Positions 1-7,056 are shown, numbered from the stretch's first letter. The stretch: 11,136 nt of DNA from DAOTEJ01 sp035454085 (GCA_035454085.1 DAOTEJ010000082.1:1-11136), one strand, 5' to 3'. Program-made: numbers and translations. The notes: generated from the letters alone by a model not told the origin.

Positions 1-3
1 GCG

Positions 4-1014
4 CTACTGCGCCACCGGCACCGCTTCGCGCGCCAGGATCTGCGCCATGCGCTGCGCCCAGTCGCGCGCGGCAGCGCGGTCAGGCAGCGAGCCGACCAGC
101 ACGCGGTAGCGCTCGCCCTCGCGCTCGACGCGCGGCGTGCGCGCGCCTTCGGGCAGATCCTCGGCCACCACCGCGAGCACCACGCCGGCGTGGGCGGCCA
201 GCGCCTGGGCGTTGGCGAGCTGCGAGAACACGCCAAGCTGCACCGACCAGCGCCCCTTCGGTGCGGCGGCACCGGCAGGCGCCAGCGCGGCGGGCGGCGG
301 CACCGGCGGCAGCGGGTCGATCGAGGCCATCTGGGCGGCACCCGCGGGCAGGGCCTCGGCGGGTGCGGGCACGATTGGCGCGGCCGCCGCCAGCGTCGGC
401 TCGCCGCGCCGCCAGGTGCCCGAGGCGATCTGCGCCATGGTGATGCGCTCGACCTCGACCTCGGCGGTGCCGCGGCCCGAGTAACCGAGCCGGGTGGCGG
501 CGGCGTACGAGAGGTCGATGATCCGGTCGTTGAGGAAGGGGCCGCGGTCGTTGACGCGCACGATCACGCTGCGGCCATTGGCGAGGTTGGTCACCCGCGC
601 GTAGCTGGGCAGCTCCATGGTGGGGTGCGCGGCGGTCATGCCCAGCATGTCGTAGATCTCGCCGCTGGCGGTGCGGTTGCCGTGGAACTGGCGCCCGTAC
701 CACGAGGCGTGGCCGCGCTGCTTCATCGGCTGGTCGCCGGTCACCGGGGTGTAAGTGCGGCCGAGCGCGGTGTAGGGCCGGTTGGCGTAGCGGTGAGGCG
801 GCTCGGCGCGCGGCTCGGCATCGGGCACGGCGGCGAGGTCGACGCCCACCTCCAGCGGCGGCCCGTCGTTCTGGTAGTAGCCGCCGCCCTTGCTCGCCGC
901 CGGGGCGGCGGGTGCAGCGGGTGCGGCAGCGGCAGGAGCGGGCTTGCGCGGCGCGCTGCCGCAGGCGGCCAGCAGCGTGAGCACCGCGCCGGCCAGAACG
1001 AGGCGCGCGGACAT
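4..1014 (-). CDS. rlpA: RlpA family septal/lateral-wall lytic transglycosylase lipoprotein
   Basis: This 336-residue protein starts with a lipoprotein signal: a positive N-terminus, a hydrophobic stretch, then lipobox LAAC with the acylated Cys at residue 18. Gly follows at +2, which favours sorting to the outer membrane. An Ala/Pro-rich linker (about 23-40) leads to a double-psi beta-barrel domain (about 101-191) with the RlpA signature GHASWYG...TASGEIYD. Glu119, Asp122 and His130 match the positions proposed as catalytic in Pseudomonas RlpA. A second Pro/Ala linker (about 207-253) precedes a C-terminal SPOR domain (about 255-330), which in this family binds peptidoglycan stripped of stem peptides. 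RlpA proteins cleave such naked glycan strands. I start it at the ATG at 1014, just before the signal peptide and 4 bases after the rodA stop. A longer reading from 1050 would overlap rodA and bury the signal. It is the last gene of the elongation operon; only 3 bases lie beyond its stop in this window. Confidence 0.93.
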   Translation of the reverse strand: MSARLVLAGAVLTLLAACGSAPRKPAPAAAAPAAPAAPAASKGGGYYQNDGPPLEVGVDLAAVPDAEPRAEPPHRYANRPYTALGRTYTPVTGDQPMKQRGHASWYGRQFHGNRTASGEIYDMLGMTAAHPTMELPSYARVTNLANGRSVIVRVNDRGPFLNDRIIDLSYAAATRLGYSGRGTAEVEVERITMAQIASGTWRRGEPTLAAAAPIVPAPAEALPAGAAQMASIDPLPPVPPPAALAPAGAAAPKGRWSVQLGVFSQLANAQALAAHAGVVLAVVAEDLPEGARTPRVEREGERYRVLVGSLPDRAAARDWAQRMAQILAREAVPVAQ

Positions 1015-1018
1015 GCGC

Positions 1019-2137
1019 CTAGCTTTGCACCAGCTTGCGGTGCGAGGCAATGCTCATGAGGATGCCGCAGGCCATGCCGAGCGTGAGCAGCGCGGTGCCG
1101 CCGTAGCTCATGAAGGGCAGGGGCACGCCCACCACCGGCAGGATGCCGCTGACCATGCCCATGTTCACGAAGGCGTAGGTGAAGAAGATCATGGCCAGCG
1201 CCGCCGCCAGCAGGCGCGCGAACATGGTGGGCGCGTTCACCGCGATGCCGAAGGCGCGCACCACGAGCGCGCCGTAGAGCACGATCAGGAAGAGGTTGCC
1301 CACCAGGCCGAACTCCTCGGAATAGACCGCGAAGATGAAGTCGCTGGTGCGCTCGGGAATGAATTCGAGGTGGGTCTGCGTGCCCTGCATCCAGCCCTTG
1401 CCCAGCAGGCCGCCCGAGCCGATGGCGATCATCGCCTGCAGGGTATGGAAGCCTTTGCCCAGCGGGTCGTTGCTGGGGTCGATGAGCGTCATCACCCGCT
1501 CGCGCTGGTAGTCGTGCATCAGGGTCCAGGCCACCGGCAGCATGGCCAGCCCCGTCACCACCAGCAGGATCAGCCACTTCCACGGCAGCCCGGCGAAGAA
1601 GATCACGTAGCAGCCGGCCGCCGCCACCAGCAGCGCGGTGCCGAGGTCGGGCTGCTTCACGATCAGGGCCACGGGCACGGCCAGGATCAGCCCCGCCAGC
1701 AGAAAGTCGGGCGCGCGCAACTGGCCCTCGCGCTTGTGGAAGTACCAGGCGAGCATCAGCGGCAGGCCGAGCTTCATGATCTCGGACGGCTGGATGCGGC
1801 CCACGCCGATATCCAGCCAGCGCGTGGCGCCCTTGACCGTCACGCCCTTGAGTTCGGTGGCCACCAGCAGCAGCACCCCCAGCACATAGACCGGCAGCGC
1901 GAGCCGCATCAGCCACTGCGGCTTGAGGTTGGCGAACACGAACATCACGCCCAGCGCCACGGCGAAGTTGCGTGCCTGGTCGGTGATGCGCCAGGGGAAG
2001 TCGTAGCCCGCGCTCGAGATCGTGACCATGCCGGTGAGCGCCAGCATGGCCACGATGGTGAGCAGGGGGATGTCGAGCGAGGTGAACCAGGGCTTCACCC
2101 ACAGCAGCACGCGGCGCGCGGGGCTCAGTTCGTTCAT
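1019..2137 (-). CDS. mrdB: RodA, SEDS-family peptidoglycan glycosyltransferase
   Basis: RodA polymerises lipid II into glycan strands during lateral wall growth, working as a pair with PBP2. The 372-residue product matches the family length (E. coli RodA is about 370). It is almost wholly hydrophobic with about ten membrane segments. Family motifs are visible: GATRWLDIG...RIQPSE (103-119), KQPDLGTAL (161-169), the periplasmic loop FIPERTSDFIFA with Asp266 at the place of the essential SEDS aspartate, and VGVPLPFMSYGG (336-347) near the C-terminus. The start is the ATG at 2137. Its bases overlap the mrdA stop as ATGA, and GAAGG lies about 7 bases upstream as a good Shine-Dalgarno site. Translation is therefore probably coupled to mrdA, which fits the 1:1 RodA-PBP2 complex. 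An in-frame extension further upstream runs antiparallel in frame through mrdA and is not real. Confidence 0.97.
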   Translation of the reverse strand: MNELSPARRVLLWVKPWFTSLDIPLLTIVAMLALTGMVTISSAGYDFPWRITDQARNFAVALGVMFVFANLKPQWLMRLALPVYVLGVLLLVATELKGVTVKGATRWLDIGVGRIQPSEIMKLGLPLMLAWYFHKREGQLRAPDFLLAGLILAVPVALIVKQPDLGTALLVAAAGCYVIFFAGLPWKWLILLVVTGLAMLPVAWTLMHDYQRERVMTLIDPSNDPLGKGFHTLQAMIAIGSGGLLGKGWMQGTQTHLEFIPERTSDFIFAVYSEEFGLVGNLFLIVLYGALVVRAFGIAVNAPTMFARLLAAALAMIFFTYAFVNMGMVSGILPVVGVPLPFMSYGGTALLTLGMACGILMSIASHRKLVQS

Positions 2138-4101
2138 GGCGCTGCCTTCGGCGCGGCAGCGTCGGTGACCTGGGGCGTGGCGCGGCCGCTGGTCATGGCG
2201 AGCACGTTCTCGTCGCTCTCGTCGTCGTCGCGATCGGAGCCGCGCGGCGGCAGGGCGGGCTTGTCGGGCACGATGCCCAGCAGCCAGTAGTCGATCGCCT
2301 GGCGCGCGATGGGCGCGGCGGCGCGCGCGCCGAAGCCGCCGTTCTCGACGATCACCGCGAGAGCAATCTTGGGATCCTCGGCGGGCGCGAAGGCGATGTA
2401 GAGCGAATGGTCGCGGTGGCGCTCCTTCATGCGCGACTCGACGTACTTCTCGTTTTGCTTGATGCCCACCACCTGCGCGGTGCCGGTCTTGCCGGCCACG
2501 CGGTAGGGCGCGCCGGCGAACACGACGCGCCCCGTGCCGCTCACGTTGACGCCGACCATGGCCTCGGTGACGAGGGCGAGGTGCTCGGGCTTGACCGGGA
2601 TGCGGTAGCTCTCGGCCGGCACGGTGAGGCGGCGCTCGCCGGTGGAGGGGTCCTCGATCGACTTGACCAGGTGGGGCTTCATCACCACGCCGCCGTTGGC
2701 GAGGTTGGCGGTGGCGTGGGCAAGCTGCAGCAAGGTGAAGGCGTTGTAGCCCTGGCCGATCCCGATCGAGATGGTCTCGCCCGGGAACCACTTCTGCTTG
2801 AAGCGCTTCTCCTTCCACTCGGTCGAGGGCAGGATGCCGCGCTGCTCGCCCTCGACGTCGATACCGGTGATCTGGCCGAAGCCCCAGGGCTTCATGGTGT
2901 CGTGGATCAGGTTCACGCCCATCTCGTTGGCGAGCGAGTAGTAGTACACGTCGCTCGACACGACGATCGAGCGATGCATGTTCACCGGGCCGTTGGGCAC
3001 CTTGGCGCTGTCGCGGAAGCGGTGGTTGCCGAACACGAACACGCCGTTGTCCTGGATCACCGTGTCGGCGCCGCGCTTGCCGCTGGCCAGCGCACCCAGC
3101 GCGAGGAAGGGCTTGTAGGTCGAGCCGATCGGGTAGGTGCCGCGCAGCGCGCGGTTGAGCAGCGGCTTGTCGGGATCGTGGTTGAGCTCGTCCCAGTTCT
3201 TCGGGTCGATGCCCTCGACGAACAGGTTGGGGTCGAAGCCCGGCTTGCTCACGAAGGCGAGCACGTCGCCGGTCCTGGGCTCGATGGCGATGAGCGCGCC
3301 GCGCCGGTCGCCGAACGCGCGCTCGACGATCTCCTGCAGCTTGATGTCGATCGACAGCACGAGGTTGTTGCCCGGCGTGGCGGGGCTGTTCGACAGCCGC
3401 CGCACGGCGCGGCCGCCGGCGGTGGTCTCGACCTCCTCGTAGCCGGTGGTGCCGTGCAGCTCGCCCTCGTAGCTCTGCTCCACGCCCACCTTGCCGATGT
3501 ACTGCGTGCCGTTGTAGTCGGAGGCGTCGGGCAGCTTGTCGATGCGCTCCTGGTCGCGCTGCGAGATGCGGCCGATGTAGCCGATCATGTGCGCGCCGGT
3601 CTCGCCCAGCGGGTAGTGACGGAACAGCCGGGCGCGCAGCTCCACGCCAGGAAAGCGCCAGCGCTGCGCCGAGAAGCGCGCCACCTCGTCATCGCTCAGG
3701 CGGGTGCGGATCGGGATCGAATCGAAGCGGCGCGTCTCTTCGCGCAGCTTCTTGAAGCGGCGCTTGTCGCGCGGCTGGATGTCGACGAGCTTGCCCAGCT
3801 CCTCGATGGTGGCGTCGAGGTCCTCGACCTTGCTGGGCGTGATCTCGAGCGTGTAGGCCGAGTAGTTCTTGGCGATCACCACGCCGTTGCGGTCCTTGAT
3901 CAGGCCGCGGTTGGGCACGATGGGCAGCACCGCGACGCGGTTGCTCTCGGCCTGCGCGAGGTAGTCCTGGTGCCGGACCACCTGCAGCCACACGAAGCGC
4001 GCGACCAGCAGTCCGAGGCACACGAGCACCAGCACGCCCGCCACGAGGACGCGGGCGCGGAACTGGAAGACCTCGATCTCGGGATTGCGCAGTTGGGTCA
4101 T
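2134..4101 (-). CDS. mrdA: Penicillin-binding protein 2, peptidoglycan DD-transpeptidase (elongation)
   Basis: PBP2 is the class B transpeptidase that cross-links glycan made by RodA. The 655-residue protein has one N-terminal membrane anchor (about 17-40) and a periplasmic dimerisation/pedestal region that includes PNRGLIKDRNG (63-73). The penicillin-binding domain has all three active-site motifs: STYK with Ser327 as acyl nucleophile and Lys330, SSD (382-384, the SXD form also seen in E. coli PBP2), and KTG (538-540). The C-terminal 40 or so residues are a charged, then Ala/Pro-rich tail likely to be disordered. I start it at the ATG at 4101 because the cytoplasmic segment and anchor then match PBP2 proteins. 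The reading from 4251 adds 50 Arg/Ala/Pro residues and would run through a likely promoter. No clear Shine-Dalgarno site precedes 4101. It overlaps rodA by 4 bases. Confidence 0.96.
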   Translation of the reverse strand: MTQLRNPEIEVFQFRARVLVAGVLVLVCLGLLVARFVWLQVVRHQDYLAQAESNRVAVLPIVPNRGLIKDRNGVVIAKNYSAYTLEITPSKVEDLDATIEELGKLVDIQPRDKRRFKKLREETRRFDSIPIRTRLSDDEVARFSAQRWRFPGVELRARLFRHYPLGETGAHMIGYIGRISQRDQERIDKLPDASDYNGTQYIGKVGVEQSYEGELHGTTGYEEVETTAGGRAVRRLSNSPATPGNNLVLSIDIKLQEIVERAFGDRRGALIAIEPRTGDVLAFVSKPGFDPNLFVEGIDPKNWDELNHDPDKPLLNRALRGTYPIGSTYKPFLALGALASGKRGADTVIQDNGVFVFGNHRFRDSAKVPNGPVNMHRSIVVSSDVYYYSLANEMGVNLIHDTMKPWGFGQITGIDVEGEQRGILPSTEWKEKRFKQKWFPGETISIGIGQGYNAFTLLQLAHATANLANGGVVMKPHLVKSIEDPSTGERRLTVPAESYRIPVKPEHLALVTEAMVGVNVSGTGRVVFAGAPYRVAGKTGTAQVVGIKQNEKYVESRMKERHRDHSLYIAFAPAEDPKIALAVIVENGGFGARAAAPIARQAIDYWLLGIVPDKPALPPRGSDRDDDESDENVLAMTSGRATPQVTDAAAPKAAP

Positions 4102-4215
4102 GCAAGACGATGCGGGAGCGCGCGGAAGCGCCAGGTCGCGGCGCAGGGCTCGTGGGGCGGCGGCTGCCGCCGGCTGGCGGGCGCACCCTCGCCGGGGCAG
4201 CGCTGCTGAGTGCGG

Positions 4216-4245
4216 ATTATAGGTGCCGGGGGTGCGTCGGCCGAC
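4216..4245 (-). promoter_or_regulatory. Candidate internal promoter for mrdA-rodA-rlpA
   Basis: In the 195-base gap between mreD and mrdA (4102-4296) the minus strand reads CACCTATAATCC, a perfect -10 hexamer TATAAT at 4221-4216 inside very GC-rich DNA. The -35 position for a 17-base spacer (4244-4239) does not resemble TTGACA. It is covered instead by a perfect 10-base palindrome, GTCGGCCGAC (4236-4245), which could be a protein site. Transcription from here would give an mrdA leader of roughly 105-110 bases. That leader contains a GC dyad at 4158-4172 (arms CGGCGGC / GCCGCCG around one T). This is the largest gap inside the operon, as expected for a secondary promoter. The poor -35 keeps confidence modest. 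Confidence 0.45.
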
Positions 4246-4296
4246 TCGCACAAGCCCGGTAGGCGGGCGGTGGCGGCCGCGCGGCGGCGCAGGGGA

Positions 4297-4887
4297 TCAG
4301 AGCGGCCGGGTCTCGTCGCGGTCCTGGGGGCGGCGCTGGGGCGCGAGCAGCAGCCAGCTCCACAGCGGCCACAGCACGGTGTCGACCACCGTGTCGCCAA
4401 AGAAGGTCCAGCCCGGCCAGGTGCCGCCGACCCACAGTCGGACCACCAGCATCACGCACTGCGCGAGCAGGAACAGCGGCGCCACGTGCAGGGTCTGCGC
4501 GCCCAGCGGGAACCACAGGATGCGCCGGTGCAGGGTGATCGCACCGTAGGACAGCAGGGTGTAGGCGAGCGCGTGCTCGCCGAACAGCGAGCCGGCGTGC
4601 ACATCCATCAGCAGCCCGAAGACGAAGGCCGCGCCCATGCCCACCTTGCGCGGCTGGTGCACGTTCCAGAACACCAGGCTCAGCGCCAGGAAGTCGGGCA
4701 CGAAGCCGGCGCGCCCCCAGGGCAGCAGGTTGAGCAGCAGCGCCAGCACCAGCGTGAACCAGATCCACAGCGGGTTCACCGGACGCAGGATGTACTCGCG
4801 CATCGGCCGGCCCGCACCCTGCGGGGCGGACTTGCGCAAGGCGAAGGTGTCGCCCAGCCGGCCGAACAGGCCGCGGCGCCGGCTCAC
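4297..4887 (-). CDS. mreD: Rod shape-determining membrane protein MreD
   Basis: MreD is a small integral inner-membrane protein that works with MreC to connect MreB to RodA-PBP2. The product is hydrophobic with about five or six membrane segments. It carries family-like stretches NPLWIWFTLVLALLLNLLPWG, PDFLALSLVFWNVHQPRKVG, FGLLMDVHAG and HALAYTLLSYGAITLHRRIL, ending in a short charged tail (DRDETRPL). I place the start at GTG 4887, which overlaps the mreC stop as GTGA and is preceded by AAGGGGAC, a strong Shine-Dalgarno site about 8 bases away. This gives 196 residues. An ATG at 4803 would give 168 residues beginning MREYILRPVNP, closer to the N-terminus I expect for relatives but with a poorer ribosome site. 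The first 28 residues are therefore uncertain; the gene itself is not. Confidence 0.92.
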   Translation of the reverse strand: MSRRRGLFGRLGDTFALRKSAPQGAGRPMREYILRPVNPLWIWFTLVLALLLNLLPWGRAGFVPDFLALSLVFWNVHQPRKVGMGAAFVFGLLMDVHAGSLFGEHALAYTLLSYGAITLHRRILWFPLGAQTLHVAPLFLLAQCVMLVVRLWVGGTWPGWTFFGDTVVDTVLWPLWSWLLLAPQRRPQDRDETRPL

Positions 4888-5780
4888 TTGCGCGTCCCCT
4901 TGCGCTCGGGCTTGGGGGCCTCGGGCGGCGGTGGGGCGGGCCGCGCCTCCGGGTCGAGCAGCAGGACCAGCAGATGGCGGTGGTTCTGCGCACCGGCCAG
5001 CGGCGCCATGGTGATGCGCGCGAACTGGTCCTGCGCGGCGCGCTCCACGGCGACCACCCGGGCCACCGGCAGGCCGCCGGGATACAGGCCATCCAGGCCC
5101 GAAGTCACGAACACGTCGCCGGCGACGACCTCGGCGTTGGCCGGCACGAAGCGCAGTTCGAGCGTGCCCGGGGCGCTGCCGCCATAGGCCACGCCGCGCA
5201 GCCCGCTGCGCGCCAGCATGACGGGGATGCTCTGGTCCTTGTCGGTGAGCAGGGTGACTTCCGCCGACTGGCCGAAGACCCGCGTGACCTGGCCCAGGAC
5301 GCCGGCCTCGTCGACCACCGGCTGGCCGGGCTTGAGGCCGTCACTCGCGCCCTTGTCGAGCACCAGCTTGCGGGCAAAGCGGTCGCGCGACTCGAACAGC
5401 ACCCGGGCCGCCAGGCCGGGCGCTGCGATCTGCTCGCGGGCACCGAGCAGGGCGCGCAGGCGCTCGTTCTCGGTGGCGAGCTCGGAGCGGTCGGCCAGCG
5501 CCCGGCCGAGCTCCACCCGCTCGCGCCGCAATTGGTCGATCTCGCGGTTGAGCGCCCCCACGCTGGTGAAGTAGCCGCCCACCGCCTCGGCGGCGCGCAG
5601 CGGCACGAGCAGCGCCTGCTGCACCGGATGCATCACCACGCCCACGCCCAGGCGCACGGTCTCGAGCACCTTGAGGCGCGCGTCGACGATGATCAGCGCC
5701 ACCGCGAGCAGCGAGAAGAAGGCCAGGCGGGCGCGTGCCGAGACGCCCTGGTTGAACAGCGGTGGAGGTCCGTATTCCAT
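4884..5780 (-). CDS. mreC: Rod shape-determining protein MreC
   Basis: MreC is a bitopic inner-membrane protein whose periplasmic part activates PBP2 and scaffolds the Rod complex. The 298-residue protein has a short cytoplasmic N-terminus, one membrane segment (about 16-33), an alpha-helical coiled-coil region rich in Glu/Arg/Leu (about 72-115), and the paired beta-barrel domain (about 120-275). That domain contains the family stretches LDKGASDGLKPGQPVVDEAG and VTSGLDGLYPGGLPVARV. It ends in a Pro-rich, then basic tail (PEARPAPPPPEAPKPERKGTRK region, about 277-298), probably disordered. The ATG at 5780 gives the expected N-terminus; no obvious Shine-Dalgarno site precedes it. It lies 67 bases after mreB and overlaps mreD by 4 bases, so mreC-mreD translation is coupled. 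Confidence 0.96.
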   Translation of the reverse strand: MEYGPPPLFNQGVSARARLAFFSLLAVALIIVDARLKVLETVRLGVGVVMHPVQQALLVPLRAAEAVGGYFTSVGALNREIDQLRRERVELGRALADRSELATENERLRALLGAREQIAAPGLAARVLFESRDRFARKLVLDKGASDGLKPGQPVVDEAGVLGQVTRVFGQSAEVTLLTDKDQSIPVMLARSGLRGVAYGGSAPGTLELRFVPANAEVVAGDVFVTSGLDGLYPGGLPVARVVAVERAAQDQFARITMAPLAGAQNHRHLLVLLLDPEARPAPPPPEAPKPERKGTRK

Positions 5781-5825
5781 CGCTGGCCGGGGGCTCGGGT
5801 CGGGACGGCGGTGGGGGCGGGTTCA

Positions 5826-5842
5826 GGGCGCGCGCAGCGCCC
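5826..5842 (-). terminator. GC hairpin just after mreB (attenuator or 3'-end structure)
   Basis: Five bases after the mreB stop codon the minus strand folds as GGGCGC-TGCGC-GCGCCC, a perfect 6-bp G+C stem with a 5-base loop. One extra G-U pair is possible at the base. No run of T follows, so this is not a classical intrinsic terminator. It could pause polymerase or protect a 3' end of mreB mRNA from nucleases, lowering mreCD output relative to mreB. MreB is needed in large excess over MreC/MreD, and E. coli makes much of its mreB message as a single-gene transcript. The role here is inferred. Confidence 0.4.
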
Positions 5843-5847
5843 CGGGA

Positions 5848-6891
5848 TCAGCCGTTGGCGAAGATGCTGCCGAGCTTGTCCATGCGCTCGAGCGCGATGC
5901 CGCAGCCGCGCACCACGCAGGTCAGCGGGTCCTCGGCCACGACCACCGGCAGGCCGGTCTCTTCCATCAGCAGGCGGTCGAGGTCGCGCAGCAGGGCGCC
6001 GCCGCCGGTGAGCATCATGCCCCGCTCGGCGATGTCGGCGCCGAGCTCGGGCGGGGTCTGCTCGAGCGCGATCTTCACGGCGCTGACGATCTGGTTGAGC
6101 GGGTCGGTCAGCGCCTCGAGGATCTCGTTGCTGCTGATCGTGAAGCTGCGCGGGATGCCCTCGGAGAGGTTGCGGCCCTTGACTTCCATCTCGCGCACCT
6201 CGGAGCCGGGGAAGGCCGAGCCGATCTGCTTCTTGATGAGCTCGGCGGTGGGCTCGCCGATCAGCATGCCGTAGTTGCGGCGGATGTAGTTGATGATGGC
6301 TTCGTCGAACTTGTCGCCGCCCACCCGCACGCTGCCGGAATAGACCATGCCGCCCAGCGAGATGACGCCCACCTCGGTGGTGCCGCCGCCGATGTCCACG
6401 ACCATCGAGCCCGAGGCCTCGGCCACGGGCAGGCCCGAGCCGATGGCGGCGGCCATGGGCTCCTCGATCAGGAAGACCTGGCTGGCGCCGGCGGCCTCGG
6501 CCGACTCCTTGATCGCGCGGCGCTCGACCTGGGTCGAGCCGCAGGGCACGCAGATGATGATGCGCGGGTTGGGCGCGAGCAGCGAAGACGGATGAACCAT
6601 CTTGATGAACTGCTTGAGCATCTGCTCGGTCACCGTGAAGTCGGCGATCACGCCGTCCTTCATGGGCCGGATGGCCTCGATGTTGCCGGGCACCTTGCCG
6701 AGCATCTGCTTGGCCTGCTTGCCCACCGCCTGGATGGTGCGCTTGCCGTTGGGGCCGCCTTCCTGGCGGATGGCGACCACCGAGGGCTCGTCGAGCACGA
6801 TGCCCTTGCCACGCATGTAGATCAGCGTGTTGGCCGTGCCGAGGTCGATCGCGAGGTCGTTGGAGAAGTAGCTGCGGAGGAAACCGAACAT
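5848..6891 (-). CDS. mreB: MreB, actin-like rod-shape cytoskeletal ATPase
   Basis: MreB forms membrane-bound antiparallel filaments that guide the Rod complex. The product is 347 residues, the canonical length. It has an amphipathic N-terminus (MFGFLRSYFS) that binds membrane, phosphate-1 loop LAIDLGTANT (13-22), the interdomain stretch around EEPMAAAIGSGLP (143-155), phosphate-2 loop VVDIGGGTTEV (164-174), and adenosine motif LTGGGALLRDLD (294-305). All expected actin-fold motifs are intact. The ATG at 6891 is chosen because it gives the exact family start; the open frame continues 72 codons upstream to 7107 but that part is control DNA. No strong Shine-Dalgarno site is seen. It is the first gene of the elongation operon, transcribed away from gatC, with a 67-base gap before mreC. 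Confidence 0.98.
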   Translation of the reverse strand: MFGFLRSYFSNDLAIDLGTANTLIYMRGKGIVLDEPSVVAIRQEGGPNGKRTIQAVGKQAKQMLGKVPGNIEAIRPMKDGVIADFTVTEQMLKQFIKMVHPSSLLAPNPRIIICVPCGSTQVERRAIKESAEAAGASQVFLIEEPMAAAIGSGLPVAEASGSMVVDIGGGTTEVGVISLGGMVYSGSVRVGGDKFDEAIINYIRRNYGMLIGEPTAELIKKQIGSAFPGSEVREMEVKGRNLSEGIPRSFTISSNEILEALTDPLNQIVSAVKIALEQTPPELGADIAERGMMLTGGGALLRDLDRLLMEETGLPVVVAEDPLTCVVRGCGIALERMDKLGSIFANG

Positions 6892-6923
6892 GCTTGGGCT
6901 GCTAGGTGGACGGACTGCGAAAT

Positions 6924-6952
6924 GCGCCTCGCGGCGGCCGGTGGCGAGGCGC
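6924..6952 (-). other. Stem-loop in the mreB leader
   Basis: The minus strand carries GCGCCTCGC and GCGAGGCGC, a perfect 9-bp inverted repeat around an 11-base loop, ending 33 bases before the mreB ATG. The loop holds a smaller palindrome (CGGCCG, 6935-6940). On the mreB transcript the stem is followed by AUUUCGC, with only three U residues, so it is at best a weak terminator-like attenuator. Other options are a 5' stability element or a protein site on DNA. It does not cover the start codon. It is the longest perfect stem I found in the intergenic DNA of the window. Confidence 0.5.
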
Positions 6953-6980
6953 GCGGCACCGGGCCGCGCGGACTTCGCGC

Positions 6981-7006
6981 AAGTGACGAATGATAGACTA
7001 AACACA
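6981..7006. promoter_or_regulatory. Divergent promoter core between mreB and gatC
   Basis: These 26 bases are about 35% G+C, far below the rest of the window, and sit in the 227-base gap between two genes transcribed away from each other. On the minus strand TATCAT (6995-6990) is a 5-of-6 match to a -10 box for mreB. On the plus strand TAGACT (6994-6999) is a weaker candidate for gatC. Neither has a convincing -35 hexamer at 16-18 bases, so exact start sites cannot be given. If these are right, the two promoters overlap and would compete for polymerase. Confidence 0.45.
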
Positions 7007-7026
7007 GTCGAGACTTCCCTCGGAAA

Positions 7027-7056
7027 GCCTTGATCCGCAAGGCCGCGGGACCCGCG
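7027..7056 (+). other. Two adjacent dyads in the gatC leader
   Basis: GCCTTG-ATCCG-CAAGGC (7027-7043) is a perfect 6-bp stem with a 5-base loop. It is followed at once by CGCGGG-A-CCCGCG (7044-7056), a perfect dyad around one base. A third short repeat, CGCG-TAAA-CGCG (7053-7064), overlaps the second. They lie 60-90 bases before the gatC start and would be in its leader RNA if transcription begins near 7000. They could be RNA structure or operators. High G+C makes chance GC dyads common, though the 7027-7043 stem-loop includes A/T pairs. Confidence 0.35.

Noticed and set aside
889..945. Ala/Pro codon run in rlpA as a possible tandem repeat or phase-variable tract
   Set aside because: The repeats are imperfect in codon use and encode an ordinary flexible linker after the lipoprotein signal. 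There is no homopolymer or exact unit that would slip readily.
890..2290. A 466-codon open frame on the plus strand opposite rodA and the start of rlpA
   Set aside because: The product is Gln/His/Gly/Glu low-complexity and runs antisense to a complete RodA. It has no supporting feature.
2407..4209. A 600-codon open frame on the plus strand opposite mrdA
   Set aside because: It is a shadow of PBP2, with low-complexity His/Val/Leu/Gly/Ala content and no recognisable motif, signal or ribosome site.
4102..4251. 50-codon in-frame extension of PBP2 from an ATG at 4251
   Set aside because: It is Arg/Pro/Ala-rich, unlike PBP2 N-termini, and runs through the TATAAT box at 4216-4221.
4210..5187. Plus-strand open frame opposite mreD and part of mreC
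   Set aside because: It is a shadow frame. The start region coincides with the mrdA promoter gap and the product is Arg/Gly/Gln-rich without domains.
5671..6993. A 440-codon plus-strand open frame opposite mreB
   Set aside because: It is a shadow of MreB. Runs of Asp/His/Gly/Ala mirror MreB codons read in reverse, and there is no family resemblance.
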